From an uncultured Alistipes sp. (GTDB taxonomy: Bacteria; Bacteroidota; Bacteroidia; Bacteroidales; Rikenellaceae): a stretch of DNA of 15,678 bases. The position numbers and the translations under genes were made by a program. Below are positions 13,923 to 15,678 of this stretch, one piece after another. The stretch is from NCBI GenBank assembly GCA_937895825.1, contig CALBKP010000015.1, positions 1 through 15,678 on the forward strand. Reading direction: 5' to 3'. Under the pieces are notes generated by a model that did not search any database, was not told the DNA's origin, and saw only the letters and a list, made by a program, of their open reading frames with translations. Position 1 is the first letter of the stretch. Every line of letters starts with the position of its first letter.

Positions 13923-15678
13923 TTAGTTGTTGTTGCCTCCGCCACCAAGACGGCTGCGATCCTCTGCCGAGCCACTCTCTACGCTACGTGCGCGGAACTG
14001 CTTGCCCGAGTTGAAGTTGTACGATACCATGAACTTAACGCCGAAACGCTGCCATGGCTGGTCGATGACCATCACGCGCTCGAAGCTACTCTCCTCGATG
14101 GTGATGCGCTGCTTCATAGGTATAAGGTTGTCGGCACCAAGCGTCAGCGTCAGTTTGTTATCCAGCATACGCTTCTTGAGTGCGAGGTTGAGATTTCCGA
14201 AGTCGGCAATCGTGGTGTTTCCGGCTTGCGCTCCGTGCATATACATACCGTCGAGCTCGATAAAGAAGTTCTTGGGCAGCGTGAATGACATCTGAGCATT
14301 TGCTACGCCCATAAAGTTACGGCGCACGGGCTCGTCGGGGTAGATGCGCTGACCCATATACATACCCGTAAGGTTGAAGTTCGCCTGCCACCACTTAGTG
14401 AACTGGAATGGAAGGTTTACCGAGGCGTAGTAGTTATTCAGCGTGGGGTAGTTGATGGTCTGTAATATGAGTAGCTCGGGGTTTTCCGCGTCGACGAGCG
14501 TGGTTTGCTGTATTGCGTTCTGCATAATCTGCATGCCGACGGTTATGGTGTACTTATATTTCAAGACGGCCGTCACCGACACAGAGTTAGAGTACGATGG
14601 CTTGAGTTCGGGGTTACCGCGCTGTATCATATACTCCGAGATCTTTGACTCGTTGGGTGATAGTGCCCAGAACGAGGGTCGTGAGATGTTACGCGAGTAC
14701 TGAGCGATAAGCGAGTAGCTACCGTCGGTTTTCAGAGCGTATGATACGTTGGCGTTGGGAAATAGGTCGAAGTAGTCCTGCTTGACGAGCTTGTCGGCCG
14801 AACGGAACGAGGTGTACTCACCACGCAGACCACCCACCAAACTCCAGCGTCCGAGTCGTGCCGAAGCGATTACGTATGCCGCACCGATATTCTCCTTGTA
14901 TCCGATGTCGTAGCTGTTGTGGTCGTTGTGTAGCCACTCCTCGCCCTTGAGGTACTCGTAGTCGGCCTTGTTGGCGTTGGTGTTGTAGGTGTACTTAAGA
15001 CCGCTCTTGAGTGTTACCTTGGGCGATAGAACCTTCTCGAGTGCGAGCGTTGCGGTTGCCATCTGATAGTGGCTCTCGGCGGCGTAACGATAGGTAGAGT
15101 CGCGCTTGATCGTAGGTGTTGCAAGGTCGTAGTTGGTATCGAAGTAGTTGTTTGCGGCGGGTGACTGCGAGTCGGTATAGTCGCCGATGAGCTTCAGTGT
15201 CGAGCCCTTGTCGTCAAGCTTGTAGATGTAGTTGAGCGTGGCGGTCATCATGTTGCTGCGGTTGCCGTTGTTGTACTCGCCATCGCTGTGCGATGCCACG
15301 TCGTCGAGCGCACGCTCTGTCCAGGTTTTAGTGATATCCTTGTTGCCCCAGTAGTTGTACTGAAATTCAGCACCTACGGAGTGCTTGTCCGTAATGTCGT
15401 AGACGATACCTGCCTGACCACCTGCCCAGGTAGAACGCCCCTTCATATTTGTTTCAGCGTCGATAATCGTTCCCGTGGTGTAGTCGGTGTGCTCCTCGGT
15501 TGCGAAGCGCGAGGTGCTTGTTCCTGCCCAGCCGCGAGCATAGGCGTTGACCTTGCCCTGGGTGTAGTTGAGCGAGAGCGATGGGCCTATGTTAAAGCGG
15601 CCGCGTGCAGCGTTGAGGCTGAGCGATGCTGAGCCCATAAGACCCATATCGAGGCGGCGCTTGGAGGTAATCTTGATG
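13923..15678 (-). CDS. Outer-membrane beta-barrel (TonB-dependent receptor-like) protein, C-terminal 585 residues; N-terminus outside window
   Basis: The frame has no stop to the window edge and continues beyond it; the visible part is all beta-barrel. Alternating hydrophobic strands, many Tyr/Trp/Asn residues and the segments YSRNISRPSFWALSPNES and IQRGNPELKPSYSNSVSV are typical of the TonB-dependent receptor barrel family of Bacteroidota (outer membrane protein beta-barrel, PF14905-like). The last strand region ends VKFMVSYNFNSGKQFRARS, followed by a short Ser/Gly/Asn tail. The expected signal peptide, carboxypeptidase-regulatory-like domain and plug would lie upstream of 15678. The substrate is unknown. 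The DUF2807 lipoprotein gene follows after 54 bp, so the two may work together in the outer membrane. No SusD-like gene is present, so a classical polysaccharide locus is not supported. Confidence 0.87.
   Translation of the reverse strand, partial: IKITSKRRLDMGLMGSASLSLNAARGRFNIGPSLSLNYTQGKVNAYARGWAGTSTSRFATEEHTDYTTGTIIDAETNMKGRSTWAGGQAGIVYDITDKHSVGAEFQYNYWGNKDITKTWTERALDDVASHSDGEYNNGNRSNMMTATLNYIYKLDDKGSTLKLIGDYTDSQSPAANNYFDTNYDLATPTIKRDSTYRYAAESHYQMATATLALEKVLSPKVTLKSGLKYTYNTNANKADYEYLKGEEWLHNDHNSYDIGYKENIGAAYVIASARLGRWSLVGGLRGEYTSFRSADKLVKQDYFDLFPNANVSYALKTDGSYSLIAQYSRNISRPSFWALSPNESKISEYMIQRGNPELKPSYSNSVSVTAVLKYKYTITVGMQIMQNAIQQTTLVDAENPELLILQTINYPTLNNYYASVNLPFQFTKWWQANFNLTGMYMGQRIYPDEPVRRNFMGVANAQMSFTLPKNFFIELDGMYMHGAQAGNTTIADFGNLNLALKKRMLDNKLTLTLGADNLIPMKQRITIEESSFERVMVIDQPWQRFGVKFMVSYNFNSGKQFRARSVESGSAEDRSRLGGGGNNN

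Noticed and set aside
13923..15678. SusC/SusD polysaccharide utilisation locus
   Set aside because: Only a barrel protein is present, its motifs fit the general outer-membrane barrel family better, and no SusD-like or glycoside hydrolase gene follows.

Overview
The window looks like chromosomal DNA of a gut-type Bacteroidales bacterium (phylum Bacteroidota). I cannot place the genus. The evidence is threefold: promoters of the Bacteroides type (TTG/TTTG, about 19 nt, TAnnTTTG); start codons without Shine-Dalgarno sequences, set in A/T-rich leaders; and gene content typical of the phylum (rpmB-rpmG-DUF4295, fimbrillin-like lipoprotein, C10 streptopain-type protease, DUF2807 lipoprotein, SusC-like/outer-membrane beta-barrel protein). 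I see no tRNA or rRNA gene, insertion sequence, phage gene or CRISPR array.

Layout. (1) Positions 1-1104, minus strand: rpsO (S15) followed by the start of pnp (PNPase), separated by a very stable hairpin with a UUCG loop. (2) 1401-5417, plus strand: apbE lipoprotein (FAD:protein FMN transferase), an AraC-type regulator and a full-length dsbD, closely spaced and ended by a strong terminator. This looks like an envelope redox/protein maturation operon. (3) 5418-5670: non-coding DNA with a degenerate 47-bp repeat. (4) 5672-6425, minus strand: rpmB-rpmG-DUF4295 with a near-ideal promoter and its own terminator. (5) 6456-13069, minus strand: a tightly packed run, in transcription order pyrD-like, cinA, pncB, a 39-aa small protein, a fimbrillin-like lipoprotein, and a secreted C10 cysteine protease, ending in a terminator. 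CinA (NMN deamidase domain) and PncB both make nicotinate mononucleotide, so they form an NAD salvage pair. The small protein, lipoprotein and protease form a cell-surface module appended behind them. (6) 13103-15678, minus strand: an outer-membrane beta-barrel protein (N-terminus outside the window) followed by a DUF2807 head-GIN lipoprotein and a strong terminator.

Most worth a second look: the short, translationally coupled small ORF ahead of the lipoprotein/protease pair; the PyrD homologue that has lost several residues used to bind orotate in known dihydroorotate dehydrogenases; the 15-bp UUCG hairpin between rpsO and pnp; and a perfect inverted repeat over the pyrD-like promoter.
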